This document shows, piece by piece, positions 1 through 5,411 of a stretch of DNA of 6,730 nucleotides (its first letter is position 1; every line of letters begins with the position of its first letter). This DNA comes from Pseudomonadota bacterium (GTDB lineage: Bacteria > Pseudomonadota > Alphaproteobacteria > Sphingomonadales > Sphingomonadaceae). The position numbers were made by a program, and so were the translations under genes. Below the pieces are notes generated by a model that did not search any database, was not told where the DNA came from, and saw nothing but the letters and a program-made list of their open reading frames with translations. Location: NCBI GenBank assembly GCA_023422695.1, contig JAFAGN010000152.1, positions 1-6,730 on the forward strand, given 5' to 3'.

Positions 1-16
1 CTTCTCGGCGATAGGC

Positions 17-37
17 GCCCTTCGACAGGCTCAGGGC
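17..37. repeat. Dispersed-type short repeat with inverted ends
   Basis: The core cccttcgacaggctcaggg lies at 18-36, and the ends gccct (17-21) and agggc (33-37) are perfect inverted repeats that could form a 5-bp stem with an 11-base loop. From memory, variants of this 'ttcgacaggctcaggg' string are scattered between genes in many sphingomonad and other GC-rich genomes. Only one copy is in this window, so its repetitive nature is recalled, not seen. It lies about 40 bases beyond the stop codon of the lysozyme-inhibitor gene, where such elements typically sit. No T-run follows on either strand, so it is not a classic terminator. Confidence 0.55.
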
Positions 38-39
38 TA

Positions 40-57
40 CGGGACCATGTGATCCCG
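40..57 (-). terminator. Weak inverted repeat after the lipoprotein gene
   Basis: cggga (40-44) and tcccg (53-57) form a 5-bp stem with an 8-base loop, starting about 17 bases past the stop codon of the minus-strand lipoprotein gene. There is no following T-run on the minus strand. If it ends or stabilises the transcript, it would act together with the neighbouring stem at 17-37. This is a low-confidence structural note. Confidence 0.25.
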
Positions 58-74
58 CTTCAACAGGACAGGCT

Positions 75-395
75 TTAGCGCGGCACGACGACCTGACGGC
101 AGGTCTCGGGGGCCGAGCGCAGCGCGGTGTTCCACATCGCCTCATTCCCCTTGGTATGCAGGCGCCAGCCCGCGCGGTTTTCATAGATCGCGCCGCTGGC
201 GGCGGGCGTGGAGCGCATCGCTTCCGGGCGACCGCCGTTGACGCTGACCAGCGCCCGGTCGCCCATGAAGTCGACTTTCAGCCGGGTGCCGCGGTCGCAT
301 TCATAATAGGTGCTGACCCCCGGCCCGCCGACCGACATGCAGGCCGACAGCGCCAGCGCGGCGAGGGCGGGAGCGGCGAATTTGATCCTGTGCAT
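75..395 (-). CDS. MliC-type C-type-lysozyme inhibitor lipoprotein
   Basis: A 106-residue outer-envelope lipoprotein. The start ATG at 395 is chosen because it has a strong ribosome binding site (GGGAGA, 402-407, six bases away) and opens directly into a lipoprotein signal: short basic start, hydrophobic stretch, lipobox LSAC with Cys19 as the predicted lipidated residue. A reading frame continues upstream but lacks a signal. The mature part matches the MliC fold: YYECDRG near residues 30-36, SGAIY at 67-71 and TKGNEAMW at 81-88. Family work on MliC places a Ser in the SGxxY motif and a Lys in the KGxEA motif at the lysozyme contact; here these are Ser67 and Lys82. Cys33 and Cys99 are placed to form the usual disulfide. 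The family inhibits C-type lysozymes in the periplasm or at the surface. It is the second gene of a pair with the crystallin-like gene, 14 bases away. The family is assigned from motifs; lysozyme specificity is inferred. Confidence 0.85.
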   Translation of the reverse strand: MHRIKFAAPALAALALSACMSVGGPGVSTYYECDRGTRLKVDFMGDRALVSVNGGRPEAMRSTPAASGAIYENRAGWRLHTKGNEAMWNTALRSAPETCRQVVVPR

Positions 396-409
396 CGCGT
401 GTCTCCCAC

Positions 410-1018
410 TCAATAGCCCGAACGGACGCAAAGCACGTCGGCCAGATAGACGCGGCCCGCGACCGTTTCCATATGCTCGCGCGCCGACCCGTTCCAGCCG
501 ATCGAGCGGCACCAGGTGTCAGCGGTCTGCGCGGCGCAGTTCGCAGTCGTCGATCCCGACTGGCAAGCAAGAACGCGGCGGTTGCCTTGCCCGGGCTGGG
601 TGTGGAATTCGGCGAAATTGCCGCGCGCGACCTGATCATTGGCGGGCGGGGCCGGATCCCAGCCGCCGCCGCTGCCGACCGGGCGGATCGACTGGATGGT
701 CAGCCCGCGCAGGACGTTGTTCAGCATCGGCGTGTCGCGCTCGACGGTGCGGCAGGTGCCGCGGTAGCGCGTCTTTTCGCAGAGCTCCCACCGCCCGCTG
801 GTCACGCGCACCGAATTGACCGGCCAAGCGAGGCCGAGGTTGGGTTTCGCCTCGCCGATGAACACGGCCGGACCGCGATAGGCGGCGTCGCGATAGATCG
901 TCGCCTCGGGCGGGCGGTACATCTTGTCGTCGGGGGTCTGGGCGCTGGTGGTGAGGACACCGGCCCCGATGGACGCGGCGGCGGCGGCGAGGATCGACAA
1001 ACGATATGCGATTTTCAT
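410..1018 (-). CDS. Exported beta/gamma-crystallin-fold protein
   Basis: A 202-residue secreted or periplasmic protein. The start ATG at 1018 has AGGGAG (1025-1030) six bases upstream and begins a clear Sec signal peptide, with probable cleavage after TSA at residue 26. Residues about 40-112 look like two Greek-key motifs. The first, YRDAAYRG (42-49), fits the aromatic-x4-aromatic-x-Gly signature exactly. The second, CEKTRYRG (80-87), has Cys in the first aromatic place. The core D/N-D/N-x-x-S/T-S calcium site is not evident in either. The C-terminal part (about 115-202) is Gly/Pro-rich at first and ends in a Cys-containing section I do not recognise. Six cysteines (80, 89, 152, 161, 170, 197) suggest up to three disulfides, with 80-89 a likely pair. 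This fold in bacteria includes metalloprotease inhibitors (peptidase inhibitor family I36) and structural envelope proteins; which applies here is unknown. Its stop lies 14 bases before the lysozyme-inhibitor start, so they are probably cotranscribed. Confidence 0.75.
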   Translation of the reverse strand: MKIAYRLSILAAAAASIGAGVLTTSAQTPDDKMYRPPEATIYRDAAYRGPAVFIGEAKPNLGLAWPVNSVRVTSGRWELCEKTRYRGTCRTVERDTPMLNNVLRGLTIQSIRPVGSGGGWDPAPPANDQVARGNFAEFHTQPGQGNRRVLACQSGSTTANCAAQTADTWCRSIGWNGSAREHMETVAGRVYLADVLCVRSGY

Positions 1019-1067
1019 GGCAAACTCCCTGTTGGCGACGGCGACCCGGGACTCGTTTTCGGTCCGC

Positions 1068-1096
1068 AGGTTACGCCATTTGCCAAGGGCTTGCAA
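1068..1096 (-). promoter_or_regulatory. Candidate sigma70-like promoter for the crystallin/MliC pair
   Basis: On the minus strand TTGCAA (1091-1096) and TAACCT (1068-1073) are separated by 17 bases, ahead of the start at 1018. The matches to consensus are only partial (4/6 and 3/6). The site overlaps an imperfect inverted repeat, tttgccaagggcttgcaaa (1079-1097). It sits in the 105-base gap between nupC and the crystallin-like gene, so the pair could be transcribed separately from nupC. Confidence 0.25.
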
Positions 1097-1123
1097 ATTC
1101 TCCCAAGCGGTGTGGCGGCGCGA

Positions 1124-2464
1124 TCAGGGCGCTTGGGGCGCGCCGCCCTCGGCCTCGGGTACAGCGGCGGGCGCCGCTGCCGGGGCGACGACGGTGGGCG
1201 CTGCGAGCGGCGCGGCCACCGGCGGTGCGATCCCCAGCATCAACCCCGCGAGCGCCGCCGACATCAGGTTCGACAGGCTGCCCGCGAGCAGGGCTTTGAG
1301 GCCAAGCTTGGCGATCATCGGGCGCTGGTTGGGGGCGAGCCCGCCGGTCACCGCCATCTGGATCGCGATCGAGCTGAAATTGGCAAAGCCGCACAGCGCA
1401 AAGGTGGCGATGGCGACGGCGGCGAGCGACATATCGCCCTGAACCTTGCCAAGGTCGATGAAGGCGACGAATTCGTTGAGCACGATCTTGCTGCCGAACA
1501 GCCCGCCGACGACCGCGCTTTCGTCCCAAGGCACTCCCATCAGCCACATCACCGGGCGGAACAGGGCGCCGATGATCGCCTGGAACGACAGGTCGGGATA
1601 GCCGAGCCAGCCGCCGATTCCGCCGAGCAGGCCGTTGGCGAGCGCGACGAGCGCGACGAAGGCGAGCACCATCGCGCCGACCGCGACCGCCAGCTTGACC
1701 CCGGTCTGCGCGCCCTGGGCGGCGGCCATGATGATGTTGGCGGGCTTTTCCTCGTCATGGCTCGCCTCGGGCATGATGACGGGTTCGATGCCCAGATCCT
1801 TGGGATCGTCGGGCATCATGATCTTGGCCATCAGGATGCCGCCCGGCGCTGACATGAAGCTGGCGGCGAGCAGATAGGGCAGCAATTGTTCGCCGATCAT
1901 GCTGGCGTAGGCGCCGAGGATGGTCCCGGCGACGCCCGCCATGCCGACGGTCATGATCGTGAACAGCTGCGGCGGGGTCAGTCCTGCCAGATAGGGACGG
2001 ATGACGAGCGGCGATTCGGACTGGCCGACAAAGATGTTCGCCGCGGCGCCCAGGCTTTCGACCTTGGTAATGCCGGTAATTTTCTGGATCGCGCCGCCGA
2101 CCCATTTGATCACCAGCTGCATGATGCCGAGATAATAGAGGATCGAGATCAGCGAGGCAAAAAAGACGATGACCGGCAGCGCCGCGATGGCAAAGCTGTT
2201 GGCGCCGATTTCGGGCGAGGCGAGCGGGCCAAAGATGAAATCGGTCCCCGCCTTGGCATAGCCGAGCAGGTTCGACACCGCGTTCGACATCGCCTGGATG
2301 ATCGCGCGGCCCCATGGGGTGCCGATCACCAGCAGCGCAAAGCCGGCCTGCAGCAAAAACGCAGGAATGACGACGCGCAGGCGAATCCAGCGGCGGTTCG
2401 ACGAAAACAGCACGGCAATCGCAAGCAGCGCGACGATGCCAACCAAACCAATCAAGCGTTCCAT
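1124..2464 (-). CDS. nupC: NupC/CNT-family concentrative nucleoside transporter
   Basis: A 446-residue inner-membrane symporter for nucleoside uptake, probably cation-driven as in the CNT family. The start ATG at 2464 is preferred to an in-frame TTG at 2485 because a G-rich site (GGGGG, 2477-2481) lies between them and can serve only the ATG, although the spacing of 12 is long. Family hallmarks are GANSFAIAALPVIVFFASL (87-105), GQSESPL (147-153), GSKIVLNEFVAF (324-335) and CGFANFSSIAIQ (358-369). By alignment to the Vibrio cholerae CNT structure, the nucleoside-contact residues correspond to Gln148, Ser149 (Thr there), Glu150, Glu331, Phe360, Asn362 and Ser365, with identical spacing in the last group. 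Multiple hydrophobic segments run throughout. Residues about 413-446 form an Ala/Pro-rich tail unlike the usual CNT end. It is divergent from the yhhQ-type gene. The family is firm; the substrate range (purine or pyrimidine) and the symbol are by similarity. Confidence 0.92.
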   Translation of the reverse strand: MERLIGLVGIVALLAIAVLFSSNRRWIRLRVVIPAFLLQAGFALLVIGTPWGRAIIQAMSNAVSNLLGYAKAGTDFIFGPLASPEIGANSFAIAALPVIVFFASLISILYYLGIMQLVIKWVGGAIQKITGITKVESLGAAANIFVGQSESPLVIRPYLAGLTPPQLFTIMTVGMAGVAGTILGAYASMIGEQLLPYLLAASFMSAPGGILMAKIMMPDDPKDLGIEPVIMPEASHDEEKPANIIMAAAQGAQTGVKLAVAVGAMVLAFVALVALANGLLGGIGGWLGYPDLSFQAIIGALFRPVMWLMGVPWDESAVVGGLFGSKIVLNEFVAFIDLGKVQGDMSLAAVAIATFALCGFANFSSIAIQMAVTGGLAPNQRPMIAKLGLKALLAGSLSNLMSAALAGLMLGIAPPVAAPLAAPTVVAPAAAPAAVPEAEGGAPQAP

Positions 2465-2497
2465 ATAATTGTGCGTCCCCCGCAATCTGTTGCGCCT

Positions 2498-2525
2498 TGT
2501 CTAGCGGGCTTTGGCGGTGGGGCAA
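2498..2525 (-). promoter_or_regulatory. Candidate promoter for nupC
   Basis: On the minus strand TTGCCC (2520-2525) and TAGACA (2498-2503) are separated by 16 bases. Transcription would start near 2491, leaving a leader of about 27 bases that contains the G-rich ribosome binding site. Agreement with consensus is weak, as is common for alphaproteobacterial promoters. It interleaves with the plus-strand candidate. Confidence 0.22.
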
Positions 2526-2538
2526 GTGCCGGTACCAT
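2511..2538 (+). promoter_or_regulatory. Candidate promoter for the yhhQ-argB operon
   Basis: TTGGCG (2511-2516) and TACCAT (2533-2538) are spaced by 16 bases, each matching four of six consensus positions. Transcription would begin near 2545, giving a leader of about 35 bases that includes a small potential hairpin (cgct 2552-2555 with agcg 2563-2566). Only the arrangement supports it. Confidence 0.28.
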
Positions 2539-2560
2539 GCGCATCTTTCCACGCTGCGCA
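2538..2560. repeat. Paired TGCGCA palindromes in the divergent control region
   Basis: The self-complementary hexamer tgcgca occurs at 2538-2543 and again at 2555-2560, 17 bases from one start to the next. The two copies could pair with each other (6-bp stem, 11-base loop) or act as tandem protein-binding half-sites. The first copy touches the -10 element of the candidate plus-strand promoter. In GC-rich DNA such short repeats arise by chance fairly often. Confidence 0.3.
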
Positions 2561-2579
2561 AAAGCGACTATCGGGCGGC

Positions 2580-3257
2580 ATGACCGACACCACATCGACG
2601 GCGCTGCCGCGCACGCTCTCGCCCTCCCTGTTCCTGTTCACGATCATCTATGGCGGCATGGTCGTGCTTGCCGGGGTGCTGGGGAACAAGCAGGTCGCGC
2701 TGTTCGGCGGACTGGCGGTGGAAGCCGGAATCTTCCCGTTCTTGATCCTTGTTGCGCTCTCGAGCGCGGTGTCGGAATTGCAGGGCCAGTCGACCGCAAA
2801 CAAGCTGGTGCTATGGGGCTTTGTTCCGCTGGTTCTGTCGATCATGCTGACGTCACTGGTCTATTGGCTACCCGCGGCGCCTGAGATGGAGCCTAAGCGC
2901 TTGGCCGCTTTCAATATGATCCTGGGCCAGACCCCGCGGCTGATGGCGGCGGGCATCGTTGCCTATGGCACCTCGCAATTCCTGAACGTCACGATTTTCA
3001 GCAAGCTGCGTGGGCGCGAAGGCGCCGGGACCGGAACCACTTGGCTCGCGATCCGCGGCGCGATCGCCAGCGCGCTCAGCCAGATCGTCGACACCTTGCT
3101 GTTCGTGACCATCGCCTTTTACGGCGTGTTCCCGATCGCCAATCTGATGGGCGGCCAGATGCTGGCCAAGGTTGTGCTGTCGATCGCGGTCATCCCGTTC
3201 GTGATCACCGGACTGGTCGCGCTGGGCCGCAGCCTCGATGCGAAGAACGGCGGATGA
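2580..3257 (+). CDS. yhhQ: Queuosine precursor transporter-type membrane protein (YhhQ/VUT family)
   Basis: A 225-residue inner-membrane protein of the YhhQ/VUT (DUF165) family, close to the length of E. coli YhhQ, which imports the 7-deazaguanine precursors preQ0/preQ1 for queuosine tRNA modification. The start ATG at 2580 gives a short polar N-terminus before the first membrane segment; the ribosome binding site is weak (gggcgg). About six hydrophobic segments are seen (roughly 15-34, 40-63, 76-97, 119-137, 160-181, 194-216). Family-like motifs are ILGQTPRLMAAGIVAYGTSQ (114-133) and WLAIRGAIASALSQIVDTLLF at about 155-175, which carries the conserved Arg159, Gln168 and Asp171. The usual aspartate in the D-x3-E-x-YG region is not obvious (SSAVSELQG, 61-69) and the SQ-x2-D position reads Asn136, so this may be a subfamily. 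It leads the operon and its stop abuts argB. Transport of queuosine precursors is inferred from the family. Confidence 0.8.
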   Translation: MTDTTSTALPRTLSPSLFLFTIIYGGMVVLAGVLGNKQVALFGGLAVEAGIFPFLILVALSSAVSELQGQSTANKLVLWGFVPLVLSIMLTSLVYWLPAAPEMEPKRLAAFNMILGQTPRLMAAGIVAYGTSQFLNVTIFSKLRGREGAGTGTTWLAIRGAIASALSQIVDTLLFVTIAFYGVFPIANLMGGQMLAKVVLSIAVIPFVITGLVALGRSLDAKNGG

Positions 3258-3262
3258 TGGCG

Positions 3263-4162
3263 ATGACCGACCCGTCAAAAATGCCCGACCTGCTCGCCAA
3301 GGCCGAAACGCTTGTCGAAGCGCTGCCCTATCTGCAGCGCTATGCGGGGCAGACGTTCGTCATCAAATATGGCGGCCATGCGATGGGCGATCCCGAGGCG
3401 CAGCGCGATTTTGCCGAGGATGTCGTGCTGCTGAAGGCCGTCGGGATCAACCCGGTCGTCGTCCATGGCGGCGGGCCGCAGATCGGCGCGATGCTGAAGC
3501 AGCTGGGGATCGAATCGACCTTTGTCGGTGGGCTGCGCGTCACTGATGCCGCCACGGCGGAGGTCGCCGAAATGGTGCTTGCGGGCAAGATCAACAAGGA
3601 AATCGTCAGCTGGATCGCGGCGCTCGGTGGCCGCGCGGTCGGCATTTCGGGGAAGGACGCCAATCTTGTGCTCGCCGAAAAGGTCAGCCGGACCCAGCCC
3701 GACCCCAATTCGGGGATCGAGCGTCACGTCGATCTGGGCTTTGTCGGCGAGCCGGTGGCGGTCGATCCGACGATCCTGGTCAACCTGACCAACGACAATT
3801 TCATCCCGATCGTTGCCCCGGTGGCGCTGGGTGCCGATGGTGCGACCTACAACATCAACGCCGACACGATGGCGGGCGCGATCGCCGGGGCGCTCGGCGC
3901 CAAGCGGTTTTTCCTGCTGACCGACGTGGCCGGGGTGCTCGACAAGGACAAGAACTTGCTGACCGATCTCGACCGTGCGGCGATCGACGCGCTCAAGGCC
4001 GATGAAACGATCACCGGCGGGATGATCCCGAAGGTCGAAACCTGCGTCGCGGCGGTCGATGCGGGGGTCGAGGCAGCGGTCATCCTCGACGGGCGGATTC
4101 CGCACGCGATGCTGCTCGAAATTTTCACCGCAAGGGGTGCGGGGACGCTCATTCACCGCTAA
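3263..4162 (+). CDS. argB: N-acetylglutamate kinase (ArgB)
   Basis: Catalyses ATP-dependent phosphorylation of N-acetyl-L-glutamate, the second step of arginine synthesis, in the cytoplasm. The 299-residue protein shows all the amino-acid-kinase landmarks: VIKYGGHAM with Lys35 (33-41), VVVHGGGPQIG (66-75), GLRVTD with Arg92 (90-95), NLVLAEKV (134-141), NINADTMAG (197-205), LLTDVAGVL (218-226) and GGMIPKVETC with Lys257 (252-261). The N-terminal helix before the first strand (about residues 5-30) is the extension typical of hexameric, arginine-inhibited enzymes, so feedback control by arginine is likely. Three in-frame ATGs lie at 3254, 3257 and 3263. The first overlaps the preceding stop (ATGA), but GGCGG at 3249-3253 is better spaced (9 bases) for 3263, which is used here; 3254 would add three residues. 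The protein is intact and full length. Confidence 0.96.
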   Translation: MTDPSKMPDLLAKAETLVEALPYLQRYAGQTFVIKYGGHAMGDPEAQRDFAEDVVLLKAVGINPVVVHGGGPQIGAMLKQLGIESTFVGGLRVTDAATAEVAEMVLAGKINKEIVSWIAALGGRAVGISGKDANLVLAEKVSRTQPDPNSGIERHVDLGFVGEPVAVDPTILVNLTNDNFIPIVAPVALGADGATYNINADTMAGAIAGALGAKRFFLLTDVAGVLDKDKNLLTDLDRAAIDALKADETITGGMIPKVETCVAAVDAGVEAAVILDGRIPHAMLLEIFTARGAGTLIHR

Positions 4163-4185
4163 GAGACGCGGCAAGATCCTTTTTC

Positions 4186-4190
4186 GGAGA
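4186..4190 (+). promoter_or_regulatory. Ribosome binding site that decides a TTG start
   Basis: GGAGA lies seven bases before TTG at 4198 but sixteen before the first in-frame ATG at 4207. The spacing favours the TTG start for the YggT gene. Confidence 0.6.
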
Positions 4191-4197
4191 AATCGCC

Positions 4198-4506
4198 TTG
4201 GTTCTCATGCTCCTCCAGATCGTCCACATCATCCTGACGGTCCTGTGGTGGTTTATCATCGCGCAGGCGGTGATGTCGTGGCTGATCGCGTTCAACGTGA
4301 TCAACACGCACAATGATTTCGTCAATCAGCTGTGGACGGTGCTCGACCGGATCACCGAGCCGCTGTACCGCCCGTTCCGCCGCATCATGCCCGATTTCGG
4401 CGGACTCGACCTGACCCCGATGCTGGTATTGATCATCATCATCATTCTTGACGGGCCAGTGCTCAGCTATCTGGCGCGGCTCGCTTATGCGAACGGCATG
4501 GCGTGA
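4198..4506 (+). CDS. YggT family membrane protein
   Basis: A 102-residue inner-membrane protein with two hydrophobic segments (about 3-33 and 74-96) separated by the YggT signature TEPLYRPFRRIMPDFGGLDL (53-72), including the Pro-x2-Arg-Arg and GGLDLTP elements. It is a single-unit version, as common in alphaproteobacteria; E. coli YggT has two units. The family's biochemical role is not settled; links to cell division, membrane organisation or osmotic tolerance have been proposed in various bacteria. The start is probably TTG at 4198, with ATG 4207 as an alternative that removes three residues. It sits 35 bases after argB, and its stop TGA (4504-4506) lies immediately before the folD ATG, so it belongs to the same transcript. 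Confidence 0.88.
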   Translation: MVLMLLQIVHIILTVLWWFIIAQAVMSWLIAFNVINTHNDFVNQLWTVLDRITEPLYRPFRRIMPDFGGLDLTPMLVLIIIIILDGPVLSYLARLAYANGMA

Positions 4507-4508
4507 CG

Positions 4509-5411
4509 ATGGCTGACGCCGCGGCGCAGGTGATCGACGGCAAGGCCTTCGCCGCCGGGCTGCGCGCGCGGATTGCCGACGCGGTTCCTGCCTTTGTCGC
4601 CGCGACCGGGCGCGCGCCGGGGCTGGCGGTCGTGCTGGTCGGGGACGATCCGGCGAGCGCGGTCTATGTCGGGTCCAAGGGCAAGGCGACGGTCGCCGCG
4701 GGCATGGCCAGTTTCGAACATCGCCTGCCCGCCACCGCGACGCAGGCCGAGGTCGAGGCGCTGCTCGCCCAGCTCAACGCCGATGACGCGGTCGACGGCA
4801 TCTTGCTGCAATTGCCGCTGCCCGGTCATCTCGACGAACAGGCTGCGGTCGCGACGATCGATCCTGACAAGGATGTTGACGGACTGACCCCGGTCAGCGC
4901 CGGGCGCCTTGCGCTGGGTATCGCCGGGATGGTGCCGTGCACCCCTTATGGCTGTCTGTTGCTGCTGCAGGATCGGCTCGGCGACCTGTCGGGCAAGGAT
5001 GCGATCGTCGTCGGGCGTTCGATCCTGGTCGGCAAGCCGATGGGCCAGTTGCTGCTCGGTGCGAACGCCACGGTGACGATGGCGCACAGCCGCACCAAGG
5101 ATCTGCCCGCGCTCGTGCGCCGCGCCGACATCGTCGTGGCCGCGGTCGGGCGCGCCGAAATGGTCAAGGGCGACTGGATCAAGCCGGGCGCAGTGGTGAT
5201 CGATGTCGGGATCAACCGGCTGGCACCCGCCGAGGGCGCGGCCAAGGGCCGTCTGGTCGGCGACGTCGACTATGCCGAGGTCCAGCTGCTGGCGTCGGCA
5301 ATCACCCCGGTTCCCGGCGGCGTCGGCCCGATGACGATCGCCTGCCTGCTTCGCAACACGCTCGTCGCCGCGCACCGCCGCGCGGGGCTGGCCGATCCGG
5401 AAGGATTCTGA
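4509..5411 (+). CDS. folD: Bifunctional methylene-THF dehydrogenase/cyclohydrolase (FolD)
   Basis: Interconverts 5,10-methylene-THF, 5,10-methenyl-THF and 10-formyl-THF, supplying one-carbon units for purines, formyl-methionine and other products. The 300-residue protein is the usual length. Visible motifs are SAVYVGSKGKA (50-60) with catalytic Tyr53 and Lys57, DGILLQLPLP (96-105), KDVDGLTPVSAGRL (121-134), PCTPYG (143-148), the Rossmann-type VVGRSILVGKPMGQLLL (167-183), VVIDVGIN (229-236) and ITPVPGGVGPMTIACLLRNT (265-284). ATG 4509 is chosen; GTG at 4503 is in frame and overlaps the yggT stop as GTGA, so the true start could be two residues upstream. No strong ribosome binding site is seen, which fits translation coupled to yggT. 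Its stop overlaps the next start by one base. Confidence 0.96.
   Translation: MADAAAQVIDGKAFAAGLRARIADAVPAFVAATGRAPGLAVVLVGDDPASAVYVGSKGKATVAAGMASFEHRLPATATQAEVEALLAQLNADDAVDGILLQLPLPGHLDEQAAVATIDPDKDVDGLTPVSAGRLALGIAGMVPCTPYGCLLLLQDRLGDLSGKDAIVVGRSILVGKPMGQLLLGANATVTMAHSRTKDLPALVRRADIVVAAVGRAEMVKGDWIKPGAVVIDVGINRLAPAEGAAKGRLVGDVDYAEVQLLASAITPVPGGVGPMTIACLLRNTLVAAHRRAGLADPEGF

Noticed and set aside
1079..1097. Inverted repeat tttgccaagggcttgcaaa as a terminator of nupC
   Set aside because: The stem is interrupted by a bulge, the loop is tight, and no T-run follows on the minus strand; it fits as well as a promoter or operator element.
473..1852. 459-codon open frame on the plus strand opposite nupC and the crystallin-like gene
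   Set aside because: It runs antisense across two well-supported genes, its product is Arg/Gly/Asp/His-rich with no domain or signal, and long antisense frames are expected in GC-rich DNA.
2539..2579. Possible preQ1 riboswitch ahead of the yhhQ-type gene
   Set aside because: The leader is short and has a small hairpin, but the conserved loop and the A-rich tail of preQ1-I aptamers are missing, and there is too little room for the larger preQ1 classes.
1886..2884. 332-codon plus-strand frame opposite nupC and running into the yhhQ-type gene
   Set aside because: It overlaps two real genes in other frames, has very biased composition (Arg, Asp, Gly, His) and no recognisable domain.
3275..4174. 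299-codon minus-strand frame opposite argB
   Set aside because: argB is unmistakable on the plus strand; the antisense product is a low-complexity Arg/Asp-rich shadow.
4485..5375. 296-codon minus-strand frame opposite folD
   Set aside because: It covers nearly all of folD, whose motifs are intact; the antisense frame has no family features.
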